DNA of 45,648 nt. It comes from Planctomycetota bacterium. Its GTDB lineage: Bacteria > Planctomycetota > UBA1135 > UBA2386. Below are positions 1-7,230 of the stretch, piece after piece. The stretch covers positions 1 through 45,648 of the forward strand of contig JAEUHU010000109.1 of NCBI GenBank assembly GCA_016793305.1. The letters run 5' to 3'. How positions within the stretch are numbered: position 1 is the first letter of the stretch; every line of letters begins with the position of its first letter. The notes below the pieces were generated by a model, which worked only from the letters and a program-made list of their open reading frames with translations, did not search any database and was not told where the DNA came from. A program made the position numbers and the translations under genes.

Positions 1-255
1 TGCGCCACCGGCCACCCGAGCTTCGTGATGTCGAACAGCTTCAGCAACCAGACGATCGCGCAGATCGAGCTGTTCAACAACTACAAGAGCTACGACAAGG
101 GCGTCTACACGCTGCCGAAGCACCTCGACGAGAAGGTGGCGCGCCTGCACCTCGCCAAGCTCGGCGTCAAGCTGACCAAGCTCAGCAAGAAGCAGTCGGA
201 GTACCTCGGCATCTCCGCCGACGGGCCGTTCAAGCCCTCGCACTACCGCTACTGA
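1..255 (+). CDS. ahcY: Adenosylhomocysteinase, C-terminal fragment
   Basis: The reading frame is open from the first base and encodes the last 84 residues of S-adenosyl-L-homocysteine hydrolase. This NAD-dependent cytosolic enzyme splits S-adenosylhomocysteine into adenosine and homocysteine in the methyl cycle. The family's C-terminal signature is plain: a [11 protein letters not shown] segment, then [14 protein letters not shown], then KLGVKLTKL, and finally the terminal [10 protein letters not shown], whose lysine and tyrosine reach into the NAD site of the neighbouring subunit. The 5' part lies outside the window, so the start and regulation cannot be seen. Two GC-rich hairpins follow the stop. 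The methylthioadenosine-salvage gene mtnA lies 2.5 kb away, so two SAM by-product genes are close together. Identification is secure. Confidence 0.97.
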   Translation, partial: CATGHPSFVMSNSFSNQTIAQIELFNNYKSYDKGVYTLPKHLDEKVARLHLAKLGVKLTKLSKKQSEYLGISADGPFKPSHYRY

Positions 256-269
256 GCGGTCGCGAAGTT

Positions 270-321
270 GGGCGGGTCGACCGCCCGGTAGGAGCCGACG
301 GCCGCTGCGCGGCCGCGGCTC
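270..321 (+). terminator. Two consecutive GC hairpins after ahcY
   Basis: The first hairpin pairs 270-275 with 281-286 (GGGCGG/CCGCCC, 5-base loop). The second pairs 292-296 with 317-321 and 300-305 with 309-314 (GAGCC...GGCCGC, TGC loop). No T-run follows either, so intrinsic termination is only possible. The second hairpin starts with a GTAGGAGC-like sequence that recalls the head of proteobacterial REP elements, but no second copy was seen here. The rest of 322-471 shows no gene. Confidence 0.4.
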
Positions 322-471
322 AACGGCGATGACGGGCCCGGAGTAGGGCAGGGGGAGCGGGCGAAGAAGCGCTGGCGGCGCAAGGTCGGCCGCCGCCCCT
401 CGCCATTGGGCCGCGCGCCACGCGGTCGTGGCCACGGCCACCTCACGCTCGCAGTGGGCGGGGGCGTTGGC

Positions 472-477
472 TATCCT
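472..477 (+). promoter_or_regulatory. Putative -10 element for ald-uppP
   Basis: TATCCT sits in GGCTATCCTGCTCGCCC, upstream of the alanine dehydrogenase start. The 15-base string CTATCCTGCTCGCCC recurs exactly before the pyrophosphatase gene (39312-39326). It fits the window-wide CTAnnnT pattern and would give a leader of about 35 bases. No clear -35 is visible. Confidence 0.45.
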
Positions 478-518
478 GCTCGCCCCTGAACCCCGTCCGT
501 ACAGAGAGAACCCGCCCC

Positions 519-1625
519 ATGATCATCGGTGTCCCCAAGGAGATCAAAGCCCAAGAGAACCGCGTCGGAGCCGTCCCGGCGATGGTGCTCGACCTCGTCG
601 GTGCCGGCCACAAGGTGCTGGTGCAGAAGGGGGCTGGTCTCGGTGCCGGCGTCAGCGACGAAGCCTACGTGAAGGTCGGGGCCACGATGGTCGCGACCGC
701 GCAGGAGGTCTACGGCCAGGCCGAGATGATCGTGAAGGTGAAGGAGCCGCTGGCCGCCGAGTATCCGCTGATCAAGAAGGGTCAGCTGCTGTTCACCTAC
801 TTCCACTTCGCGGCGGCGCGCGAGCTGACCGACGCGATGCTGAAGTCGGGAGCGAACTGCTTCGCCTACGAGACGCTGATCCACCGCAACTCGCTGCCGC
901 TGCTGACGCCGATGAGCGAAGTTGCCGGCCGCATGTCGGTGCAGGTCGGCGCCGTCTGCCTCGAGAAGCACTACGGCGGGCGCGGCATCCTGCTCGGCGG
1001 CGTGCCGGGTGTCGAACCGGCGACCGTGGTGATCCTCGGCGGCGGCGTGGTCGGTACCAACGCGGCGAAGATGGCGGCGGGCCTCGGCGCCGACGTGCGC
1101 CTGCTCGACATCGACCTCGACCGCCTGCGCTACCTCAGCGACGTGATGCCGGCGAACGTGACGCTGCTGCACAGCTCGCCGATCACGATCCGCGAGCAGA
1201 TCGTGCACGCCGACCTGGTGATCGGCGCCGTGCTGGTCCAGGGCGCGCGCGCACCGCGGCTGATCCGCCACGAGGACCTGAAGACGATGAAGGAAGGCTC
1301 GGTGATCGTCGACGTCGCCGTCGACCAGGGCGGTTGCATCGAGACCTGCAAGCCGACCACGCACGCCGACCCGACCTACGTCGTCGACGGTGTGATGCAC
1401 TACTGCGTCGCCAACATGCCCGGCGCCGTGCCGCGCACGTCGACGTTCGGCCTGACCAACGCGACCGGCCCGTGGGCGAAGAAGCTCGCCGGCATGGGGG
1501 CCGCGAAGGCCGCCCAGGACCCGGTGCTCGGCACCGCGGCCAACGTGCTGGCCGGCAAGGTCACGCACCAGGGTGTCGCCGAAGCGTTCGGCCTGCCCTA
1601 CCACGCCCCCGGCTCGGTGCTGTGA
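519..1625 (+). CDS. ald: Alanine dehydrogenase
   Basis: This encodes a 368-residue NAD-dependent L-alanine dehydrogenase, which interconverts L-alanine with pyruvate, ammonia and NADH in the cytosol. The length is typical of the family. The N-terminal substrate domain begins [10 protein letters not shown] and has the expected pyruvate-site residues: Arg15 (ENRVG), Lys75 (VKVKEP) and His96 (YFHFA). A Rossmann NAD-binding motif GGGVVG lies at about 174-179, followed by an acidic segment (LLDIDLDRL). The catalytic-loop region [11 protein letters not shown] is near 265-272. The ATG start follows a GAGAGAA stretch. The stop overlaps the GTG start of uppP by four bases, so the two genes are probably translationally coupled. 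Alanine-glyoxylate and saccharopine-type relatives are excluded by length and motifs. Confidence 0.96.
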   Translation: MIIGVPKEIKAQENRVGAVPAMVLDLVGAGHKVLVQKGAGLGAGVSDEAYVKVGATMVATAQEVYGQAEMIVKVKEPLAAEYPLIKKGQLLFTYFHFAAARELTDAMLKSGANCFAYETLIHRNSLPLLTPMSEVAGRMSVQVGAVCLEKHYGGRGILLGGVPGVEPATVVILGGGVVGTNAAKMAAGLGADVRLLDIDLDRLRYLSDVMPANVTLLHSSPITIREQIVHADLVIGAVLVQGARAPRLIRHEDLKTMKEGSVIVDVAVDQGGCIETCKPTTHADPTYVVDGVMHYCVANMPGAVPRTSTFGLTNATGPWAKKLAGMGAAKAAQDPVLGTAANVLAGKVTHQGVAEAFGLPYHAPGSVL

Positions 1626-2479
1626 TCGAGCGGCTCGGCGGTGCCGGCGACGGCGTGCTGGGCTGGTTCGAAGCGGTGGTGCTCGGTCTCGTCGAAGGCG
1701 TGACCGAGTTCCTGCCGGTGTCGAGCACCGGCCACTTGATCGTGGCCCAGCGCCTGCTCGGGCTCGGCGAGGGCCAGGCGAACAACGTGTTCGCGATCGG
1801 CATCCAGATGGGGGCGATCACCGCAGTGTTGGCCCTCTACTGGCGCCGCCTGGTCACGGCCGCCGCGACCTGCCTGCGGCCACGCGCCGGCGAGGCGAAC
1901 CTGCTGTGGCAGATCGCCCTCGCCGCGTTCCCGGCCGCCCTGCTCGGCCTGTTGGCCGACGACTGGATCGACGCGCACCTGTTCTCGAGCTCGGTGGTCG
2001 CGGCGACCATGATGGTCGGCGGCGTGTTGCTGCTGTGGCTCGAACGCTGGCAACGAGCGCGGCGCGGGGCGACGGACGGCTGCGATCTCGCCCAGGCCGG
2101 TTACCGCACCGCCTTCGTGATCGGTCTGTTCCAGTGCCTCGCCCTGGTGCCCGGCACGAGCCGTTCGGCGGCGACGATCGCGGGGGCGCTGCTGCTCGGG
2201 CTGTCGCGCACCGCCGCGGCCGAGTTCTCGTTCCTGGTGGGGTTGCCGATCCTCTACGGCGCGTCGCTGTACAAGCTGGCCAAGCACCGCGAGGCGCTGG
2301 CCGGCGACGCGCTGCCGCCGTTCCTGATCGGCTCCCTGGTCGCGTTCGTCAGCGCGTGGCTCGTGGTGCAGCCGTTCGTCGCGTTCCTGCGCCGGCACAG
2401 CTTTGCGCCGTTCGCGTGGTATCGCCTCGTGGCCGGGGCGGTGCTGGCGATCGCGATCGCCGCCGGCTGGGTGCGTTGA
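1622..2479 (+). CDS. uppP: Undecaprenyl-diphosphatase UppP/BacA
   Basis: This encodes an integral membrane phosphatase that recycles undecaprenyl pyrophosphate to the monophosphate lipid carrier for cell-wall and surface-polysaccharide synthesis; it is linked to bacitracin resistance. The first conserved region, EGVTEFLPVSSTGH (about 25-38), carries the glutamates and the PVSSTGH motif. The second, PGTSRSAATI, carries the catalytic-site Ser/Arg. About eight hydrophobic helices are visible. The start is the GTG at 1622, inside the ald stop (GTGA overlap), giving 285 residues, usual for the family. The frame runs open upstream inside ald, but that extension is Arg/Pro-rich shadow sequence. Coupling to ald looks fortuitous rather than functional. 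Confidence 0.95.
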   Translation: MIERLGGAGDGVLGWFEAVVLGLVEGVTEFLPVSSTGHLIVAQRLLGLGEGQANNVFAIGIQMGAITAVLALYWRRLVTAAATCLRPRAGEANLLWQIALAAFPAALLGLLADDWIDAHLFSSSVVAATMMVGGVLLLWLERWQRARRGATDGCDLAQAGYRTAFVIGLFQCLALVPGTSRSAATIAGALLLGLSRTAAAEFSFLVGLPILYGASLYKLAKHREALAGDALPPFLIGSLVAFVSAWLVVQPFVAFLRRHSFAPFAWYRLVAGAVLAIAIAAGWVR

Positions 2480-2506
2480 TCCGCGAGCGAGCCGGCGAAT
2501 GCCGGG

Positions 2507-2785
2507 TCAGCGCCGCCGGTAGCCGAGTTCGCGCACGACCAGCAACACTTCGCTCCAGCTCGGGAACGGGCGGCCGTGCTCCTTCTTGAAGCGGTCGATC
2601 GCGGCGATGAACTCGAGCACGTCGGCGTCGACCTCGGCGAGGGCCGGCGACGAACGGTCGGGCTCGGCGACGTCGTCCGGCTCGGCGGCCGGAACCGCCT
2701 GCTTGCCGGCGGGCTTGCTGCGGCTCTTGCCCCGCGACTTCCCTGCGGTGGGCTTCTTCTTGGACGGCTTGCTGGCGACGGCCAT
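2507..2785 (-). CDS. Small conserved hypothetical with Lys-rich tail
   Basis: A 92-residue protein in two parts. Residues 1-40 are basic and Lys/Ser/Ala/Pro-rich (KPSKKKPTAGKSRGKSRSK), resembling the disordered tails of histone-H1-like bacterial proteins. Residues 52-92 form a compact helical segment, VLEFIAAIDRFKKEHGRPF followed by PSWSEVLLVVRELGYRRR. That RPFPSWSEVL...LGYRR pattern looks like a small conserved domain I cannot name. It starts 7 bases after the mtnA stop and so is the third gene of a purC-mtnA operon. A nucleic-acid contact through the basic tail is inference. No enzymatic motif is present. Confidence 0.75.
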   Translation of the reverse strand: MAVASKPSKKKPTAGKSRGKSRSKPAGKQAVPAAEPDDVAEPDRSSPALAEVDADVLEFIAAIDRFKKEHGRPFPSWSEVLLVVRELGYRRR

Positions 2786-2792
2786 GGCGGCC

Positions 2793-3842
2793 TCATCGGC
2801 CGCCGCCGAACAGCCCCTTGATCGACGCCTCGTAGGGGCCTTCCAGCAGGCCCCGGTCGGTGACGAACGCCCGCACCAGCTTGCCCGGCGTCACGTCGAA
2901 CGCCGGATTGCGGGCCGACACGCCGGGCGGCGCGATCGGCTGGCCCGCGAACGTCGTGACCTCGGTGGCAGCGCGCTCTTCGATCGGGATCCCGGTCCCG
3001 TTCGGGATGCGCAGGTCGAACGTCGAGGCCGGCGCAGCGACGTAGAACGGCACCCGATGCGCCATGCAGGCGAGCGCCAGCGGGTAGGTGCCGACCTTGT
3101 TGGCGAAGTCGCCGTTCTGGGCGATGCGGTCGGCGCCGACGATCACCATCTGGACCTCGCCGCGGGCGATCAGCCCGGCACCGGCACCGTCGACCAGCAC
3201 CTCGACCGGGATGCCGGCCGCGGCGAGCTCGAGTGCCGTGAGGCGCGCGCCCTGCAGCAGCGGCCGGGTCTCGTCGGCCAGCACCCGGAAGCGGGTCCCG
3301 GCGCGCCACGCGGCGAACAGCGGGGCCAGCGCCGTGCCGTCGCCAGAGGTGGCCAAGCGTCCCGCATTGCAGTGGGTGAGCACGGTGCCACCAGCCGGCA
3401 CCAGGGCCTTCCCGCACTCGCCGATGCAGGTGCTCATCGCGACCTCGTCGGCGTCGATGCGGCGCGCCTCCGCGAACAGACGTTCGAGGGTCGGCTCCTG
3501 GCGCACCGCGTCGATGCAGCGTTCGAGTGCCCACTGCAGGTTGACGGCGGTGGGCCGGGCGGCGAGCAGGCGCGCGGCGACGTCGCGCGTCACGCCGACC
3601 ATCGCCTGCGGCAACGGCAGCAGGTTGCGCACGCCGAGCACGAGCCCGTAGGCCGCGGCGACGCCGATCGCCGGGGCGCCGCGCACGGCCAGCCGCAGGA
3701 TCGCGTCGATCACCGTGTCGACGTCGCGCGCGGTCAGCACGACTCGCTGGTGGGGCAGCCGCGTCTGGTCGAGCAGTTCGAGATGGCCGTCGGGACCGCC
3801 GTGCCAGGCGAGCGTCGGCGGCAGCGGGGGGATGGTGCTCAT
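2793..3842 (-). CDS. mtnA: Methylthioribose-1-phosphate isomerase
   Basis: This encodes 349 residues of S-methyl-5-thioribose-1-phosphate isomerase, a cytosolic enzyme of the methionine salvage pathway that converts the aldose MTR-1-P to the ketose MTRu-1-P. It has the eIF2B-alpha-like fold. Visible motifs are RGAPAIGVAAAYG near the N-terminus, the catalytic cysteine in THCNAG (Cys158) and the catalytic aspartate in GADRIAQNGDFANKVGTY (Asp238). These match Cys160/Asp240 of the Bacillus subtilis enzyme. The isomerase is separated from translation-factor paralogues by these two residues. The ATG lies 3 bases downstream of the purC stop and the next gene starts 7 bases after its own stop, so all three are probably one transcript. 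No other methionine-salvage genes are in the window. Confidence 0.95.
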   Translation of the reverse strand: MSTIPPLPPTLAWHGGPDGHLELLDQTRLPHQRVVLTARDVDTVIDAILRLAVRGAPAIGVAAAYGLVLGVRNLLPLPQAMVGVTRDVAARLLAARPTAVNLQWALERCIDAVRQEPTLERLFAEARRIDADEVAMSTCIGECGKALVPAGGTVLTHCNAGRLATSGDGTALAPLFAAWRAGTRFRVLADETRPLLQGARLTALELAAAGIPVEVLVDGAGAGLIARGEVQMVIVGADRIAQNGDFANKVGTYPLALACMAHRVPFYVAAPASTFDLRIPNGTGIPIEERAATEVTTFAGQPIAPPGVSARNPAFDVTPGKLVRAFVTDRGLLEGPYEASIKGLFGGGR

Positions 3843-3845
3843 GGC

Positions 3846-4724
3846 TCAGCGACAGAGGCGACGTTCGAGGTCGGCGTAGGTCGCCGCGGTCTTCGCGATC
3901 ACCTCCGGCGGCAGGGTCGGCGGCGGGGGCGTCTTGTTCCACCCGGTCGAGAGCAGCCAGTTGCGCAGGTACTGCTTGTCGTACGAGGTCGGCGTGGCTC
4001 CCGGTTGCACCTCCTCGGCAGGCCAGAAGCGGCTCGAATCGGGCGTCAGGCACTCGTCGATCAGCAGCAGCTCGTCGCCGCGCAGGCCGAACTCGAACTT
4101 GGTGTCGGCGATGACGATGCCGTGCTTCTGCGCGTGTTCGCGACCACGCAGGTAGAGGCGCAGCGCGGCGTCGCGGGCGCGTTCGGCGGTGTCCCGGCCG
4201 ACCAGCTCGACGACGCGCGCGAACGGGATCGGCTCGTCGTGGCCGCTCGCCGCCTTGGTCGACGGCGTCAGGATCGGCTGCTCGAGACGGCTCGCGTGCT
4301 GCAGCCCCTTCGGCAACACCACACCGCTGACCGCACCGTGCGCCTGGTAGTCGTTCCAGCCCGAGCCGGTCAGGTAGCCGCGCACGACCCATTCGACCGG
4401 CAGCGGCTGGCACCGCACGCAGCGCATCGTGCGGCCGCGCAGCAGGTCGCGGTAGGCAGCCGGCACGTCGGGCCACGCATCGACGTCGGCGCTCAGCAGG
4501 TGGTTCTGGACCACGTCGCGCAGCAGGTCGAACCAGAACACCGAAGTGCGCGTCAAGATGCGGCCCTTGTCGGGGATGCCCTCGTGCATCACGACGTCGA
4601 ACGCGGAGATCCGATCCGAGGCGACCAGCAGCAGGTCGTCGCCGAGCGCGAAGATCTCGCGGACCTTGCCGCGGCCGAGCCGTCGGCAGAACGGGAGGTC
4701 GATCGTCAGCAGCGGTGCGTTCAC
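3846..4724 (-). CDS. purC: SAICAR synthetase (PurC)
   Basis: This encodes phosphoribosylaminoimidazole-succinocarboxamide synthase, which joins CAIR and aspartate using ATP in purine synthesis. Motifs: GRGKVREIFALGDDLLLVAS with SDRISAFDVVM near the N-terminus, then VEWVVRGYLTGSGWNDY, IVIADTKFEFGL and LLIDECLTPDSSRFWP. The 292-residue length matches the yeast/planctomycete-type class rather than the shorter 240-residue E. coli form. I chose the GTG at 4724 (VNAPLLTIDLPFCRRLGRGK) because the upstream extension of the frame is Arg/Pro-rich and lacks homology-like features, and the ATG at 4735 runs into a stop after four codons. It heads the operon with mtnA and the small basic protein. The promoter is not obvious. 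Confidence 0.94.
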   Translation of the reverse strand: MNAPLLTIDLPFCRRLGRGKVREIFALGDDLLLVASDRISAFDVVMHEGIPDKGRILTRTSVFWFDLLRDVVQNHLLSADVDAWPDVPAAYRDLLRGRTMRCVRCQPLPVEWVVRGYLTGSGWNDYQAHGAVSGVVLPKGLQHASRLEQPILTPSTKAASGHDEPIPFARVVELVGRDTAERARDAALRLYLRGREHAQKHGIVIADTKFEFGLRGDELLLIDECLTPDSSRFWPAEEVQPGATPTSYDKQYLRNWLLSTGWNKTPPPPTLPPEVIAKTAATYADLERRLCR

Positions 4725-4841
4725 GCAGGGATCATGGCGCCGGCCGCGATGGCGCGGAAGCGACTGCTCGGAAAGCAGCCCGCCAGGTGGCATGCCCCCA
4801 GGGCCCAACTCAGCGGATCACCTGGCGAGCGAGCCGCGTGG

Positions 4842-6047
4842 CTACTGGCTGTCCTCGCGCACGCCGATCAGCAGGTTCAGCTCGGGCGTGTTGTTGCTGC
4901 GCGTCTCGACGAAGTCGTCGATCAGCACCAGCGTGTTGTAGCTGCGATCGATCGCCGCGAACCAATTCTCGTTGGTGCCGCTGATCGCGAGCGTGATGCC
5001 ACCGTCGGCGGCCAACGTGTAGGTGCCGGAGTAGCTGAAGTCCTGGCCGTCGGCGCCGATCGCGTCGAGCCGGAACGCGCCCTGCGGCGTCAGCGTCACG
5101 GTGCCGACGAAGGTGTCCGAGCCGGAGTTGGCCGGATTGACGAACAGCGTGTGGCCGCCGACCAGGAACGTGCCCGGCACGCGCACCGAGTCGACCGGAC
5201 TCGCCGGCGCGTCGAACTTGCGCACCATCGCCAGCAGGCCCGCTTCGCCGTCGGTCTCGTCGGCGTCGAGGCCGAGCACGAGGTTGGTGGTGGCCGCGGC
5301 GAACATCACCCGGCTGTCGGCACTCTGGCCGGCGAGCTGGTAGTTGACGGTCAGGTTGCAGGTGCCGTCGCCGCTCAGCGGGCTGCCGCTCAGCAGGTTC
5401 TGGATCGTGCCGCCATAGGTGACCGCACTGGTGCCCTGCGTGCCGCTGCCGCTGATCGACCGCTGGTCGCCGGGATTGCCGGCGGTGATCGCGATGCCGC
5501 CGCGCGCACCGCGGCCGACGTTGTCGGGCGACGCGATCGTCTGGCCGAGCACGGCGTGCAGGGACAGCAGGTGCCAGCCGCCTTCGAGCTCGACCTGGCC
5601 GTTGACCACGCGCGTCCCGAAGTAGAGCCCGATCGACTCGCTGTTGGGCGTCGACACGCGGTCGGTGAAGTAGAGGTCGGCGCTGTTGCCGACCAGGCTG
5701 TAGCCGCCGCGGAACAGCACCGACGGCTCGCGGCCACTGCCGGTGACGAACAGCGACAGCTCGCCGTCCTCGGCCAGCGCGTAGCGTTCCGCGCTCGACG
5801 TGCCGGTCGGACGCGTGACCGTGTAGGAGCTGTCGTCGAACAGGTTCAACGTGCCGCGATCGGTGAACACGACGTTCGCCGACACCGGAAACGTGCCGAA
5901 GCCGCGCAGACTGCGGAAGCCGTACAGGTGGTGCGAGGCGGCGATCTTGACGGCGCTCTGCGGCCGGTCCTCGAGACCACCTTCGGCGCAGGCGGCGAAC
6001 GGCAGGCACAGGAGCGGGAACAGGAACGGGCGCGTGCGGGGGTTCAA
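4842..6047 (-). CDS. Secreted lipoprotein, beta-rich, unknown function
   Basis: A 401-residue predicted lipoprotein starting at a TTG (6047): LNPRTRPFLFPLLCLPFAAC, whose FAAC end is a lipobox (Cys20). The mature chain is rich in Gly, Ser, Thr, Asn and beta-prone segments, for example GFGTFPVSANVVFTDRGTLN and a C-terminal half with FLVGGHTLFVNPANSGSDTF. It looks like a beta-sandwich or repeat protein with no catalytic motif I recognise. The TTG is supported by a TACACT -10 element whose last base is 8 bases upstream, which implies leaderless transcription. ATG codons further upstream would add an Arg-rich tail ahead of the signal peptide. It is divergent from the DUF3187 lipoprotein gene. Function unknown. 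Confidence 0.82.
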   Translation of the reverse strand: MNPRTRPFLFPLLCLPFAACAEGGLEDRPQSAVKIAASHHLYGFRSLRGFGTFPVSANVVFTDRGTLNLFDDSSYTVTRPTGTSSAERYALAEDGELSLFVTGSGREPSVLFRGGYSLVGNSADLYFTDRVSTPNSESIGLYFGTRVVNGQVELEGGWHLLSLHAVLGQTIASPDNVGRGARGGIAITAGNPGDQRSISGSGTQGTSAVTYGGTIQNLLSGSPLSGDGTCNLTVNYQLAGQSADSRVMFAAATTNLVLGLDADETDGEAGLLAMVRKFDAPASPVDSVRVPGTFLVGGHTLFVNPANSGSDTFVGTVTLTPQGAFRLDAIGADGQDFSYSGTYTLAADGGITLAISGTNENWFAAIDRSYNTLVLIDDFVETRSNNTPELNLLIGVREDSQ

Positions 6048-6055
6048 GCGAGGGC

Positions 6056-6061
6056 AGTGTA
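6056..6061 (-). promoter_or_regulatory. Putative -10 for the 4842-6047 lipoprotein
   Basis: TACACT, preceded by C (CTACACT), ends 8 bases before the TTG start. A start site 6-7 bases downstream would make the mRNA essentially leaderless. Confidence 0.45.
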
Positions 6062-6161
6062 GTCCCGCCGACCGGGGAAGTAGCGGGGGAGTTTCGGGGC
6101 GATCGAGCCGCACTGGGCGCAGCAACCGAGTTGCAGCGTTGCCTCGCTTTGGCACAGCCCC

Positions 6162-6167
6162 TAGGGT
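6162..6167 (+). promoter_or_regulatory. Putative -10 for the DUF3187 lipoprotein gene
   Basis: TAGGGT in the context CCCTAGGGTCC ends 10 bases before the ATG at 6178, again predicting a leader of only a few bases. CCCTAGGG is itself palindromic. Confidence 0.45.
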
Positions 6168-6177
6168 CCGCGCCCGC

Positions 6178-7185
6178 ATGCCTCGGTCCTCGAGCTGGGT
6201 GGGTCTGGTCTTCTGCGCGACCGGTTGCGTCACCCGCCCGGCGCACGACGGTCCCTTGCCGGTGCGCAACCAGCACCCGGCCCAGCTGACCGTGCTGCAC
6301 CTCGATCCGGCGGCGACGCGCGTGCTGGCCCCGGGCGCCGTGCAGGTGCGCGAGAACCTCGCCTACACGAGCCTCTGGTTGCGCGGCACGGCCCCGGGCC
6401 GCACCTACGAGATGGACGGCGAGACCCTGCGCACCGCGACCGCGGTCCGGGTCGGCCTCGGCCACGGCCTGCAGGCGGGCTTCGAGCTGCCGGTCGTGCA
6501 CACGAGCGGCGGCTTCCTCGACGGCTTCGTGATCGACTACCACCAGCTGTTCGGCTTCCCGGACCAGGCCCGCGACCAGGCTGCCCGCGACCAGTTCTCG
6601 ATCGCCGCTCGGGAGAACGGCCAGACCGTCTGGTCGGTCGAGCGCTCGGCTCTGGAACTGATGGACGTGCCGTTGTCGCTGACCTGGCAAGCCGTCGAAC
6701 GCACCGCCACCCGACCCGGCTTGGCGCTCCGCGGCGGCGTCGAATTGCCGACCGGCGACGCTGCGGCGGGCTACGGCAACGGCGGCGTCGACGCGAGCCT
6801 CGGCCTCTTGCTCGAACACCACACCGGCCCGGTCGCCTGGTACGGCCACGCCCAACACACGTTCGCCGCGACGCCGAACCAGACCCGACGACGCGGGCGC
6901 TCGTTCGCCGACGTCAGTTCGCTGGGGCTCGCTGCCGAACTGCCGCTGGCCGACTCGCTGCAGGTGTTGGCCCAGATCGAGTGGGAGACGTCGACGCTGC
7001 GGGAACTCGGCTTCCCGGCGGTGGCGCGCGACCAGCTGCTGCTGTGGGTCGGCGGTCGCTGGTGGCCGAGCGACGAATGGGCGGTCGAGGTCGGCTTCGG
7101 CGAAGACCTGCAGGGGCTGGTGTCGCCGGACTTCACCGCATGGCTCGGCGTCGTCTGGCAGCCGGGGCGAGCGACCGTTCGGTAG
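6178..7185 (+). CDS. DUF3187 family outer-membrane lipoprotein
   Basis: A 335-residue protein with a short signal sequence and lipobox (LVFCATGC, Cys17). The mature part shows DUF3187 hallmarks: GPLPVRNQHPAQLTVLHLDP near the start, VQVRENLAYTSLW, alternating amphipathic strands, and the conserved SGGFLDGFVIDYHQLFGFPD segment at about 112-131. The family is uncharacterised; the strand pattern suggests an outer-membrane beta-barrel or barrel-like lipoprotein. The ATG at 6178 is chosen because the signal peptide begins there and a TAnnnT element precedes it. The gene ends 45 bases before qhpF and points the same way. A link to amine metabolism is possible but unproven, because an AT-rich patch between them may be a separate promoter. 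Confidence 0.82.
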   Translation: MPRSSSWVGLVFCATGCVTRPAHDGPLPVRNQHPAQLTVLHLDPAATRVLAPGAVQVRENLAYTSLWLRGTAPGRTYEMDGETLRTATAVRVGLGHGLQAGFELPVVHTSGGFLDGFVIDYHQLFGFPDQARDQAARDQFSIAARENGQTVWSVERSALELMDVPLSLTWQAVERTATRPGLALRGGVELPTGDAAAGYGNGGVDASLGLLLEHHTGPVAWYGHAQHTFAATPNQTRRRGRSFADVSSLGLAAELPLADSLQVLAQIEWETSTLRELGFPAVARDQLLLWVGGRWWPSDEWAVEVGFGEDLQGLVSPDFTAWLGVVWQPGRATVR

Positions 7186-7198
7186 CTCCCCCGCCAAG

Positions 7199-7230
7199 CT
7201 TTTCATAACAAATCTTATCGGAACCAAGCG
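7199..7230 (+). promoter_or_regulatory. AT-rich leader before qhpF
   Basis: About 20 bases from AAGCTTTTCATAACAAATC onward are strikingly A/T-rich against a 70% GC background, directly before the qhpF ATG. They contain ATAA...TTAT half-sites (7205-7208 and 7215-7218). This is the likely promoter or operator of the qhp operon. It does not match the CTAnnnT pattern of other promoters here, so a regulator or another sigma factor may act. Confidence 0.5.

Noticed and set aside
270..286. First hairpin after ahcY as a strong intrinsic terminator
   Set aside because: No T-run follows; only possible termination.
4725..4808. ATG at 4808 as purC start
   Set aside because: Adds 28 residues of Gly/Pro/Arg-rich sequence not seen in SAICAR synthetases.
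2586..6062. Long forward frame of 1158 codons across purC and mtnA
   Set aside because: It is Arg/Ala/Gly/Asp-rich shadow sequence with no motif, antisense to two well-identified enzymes.
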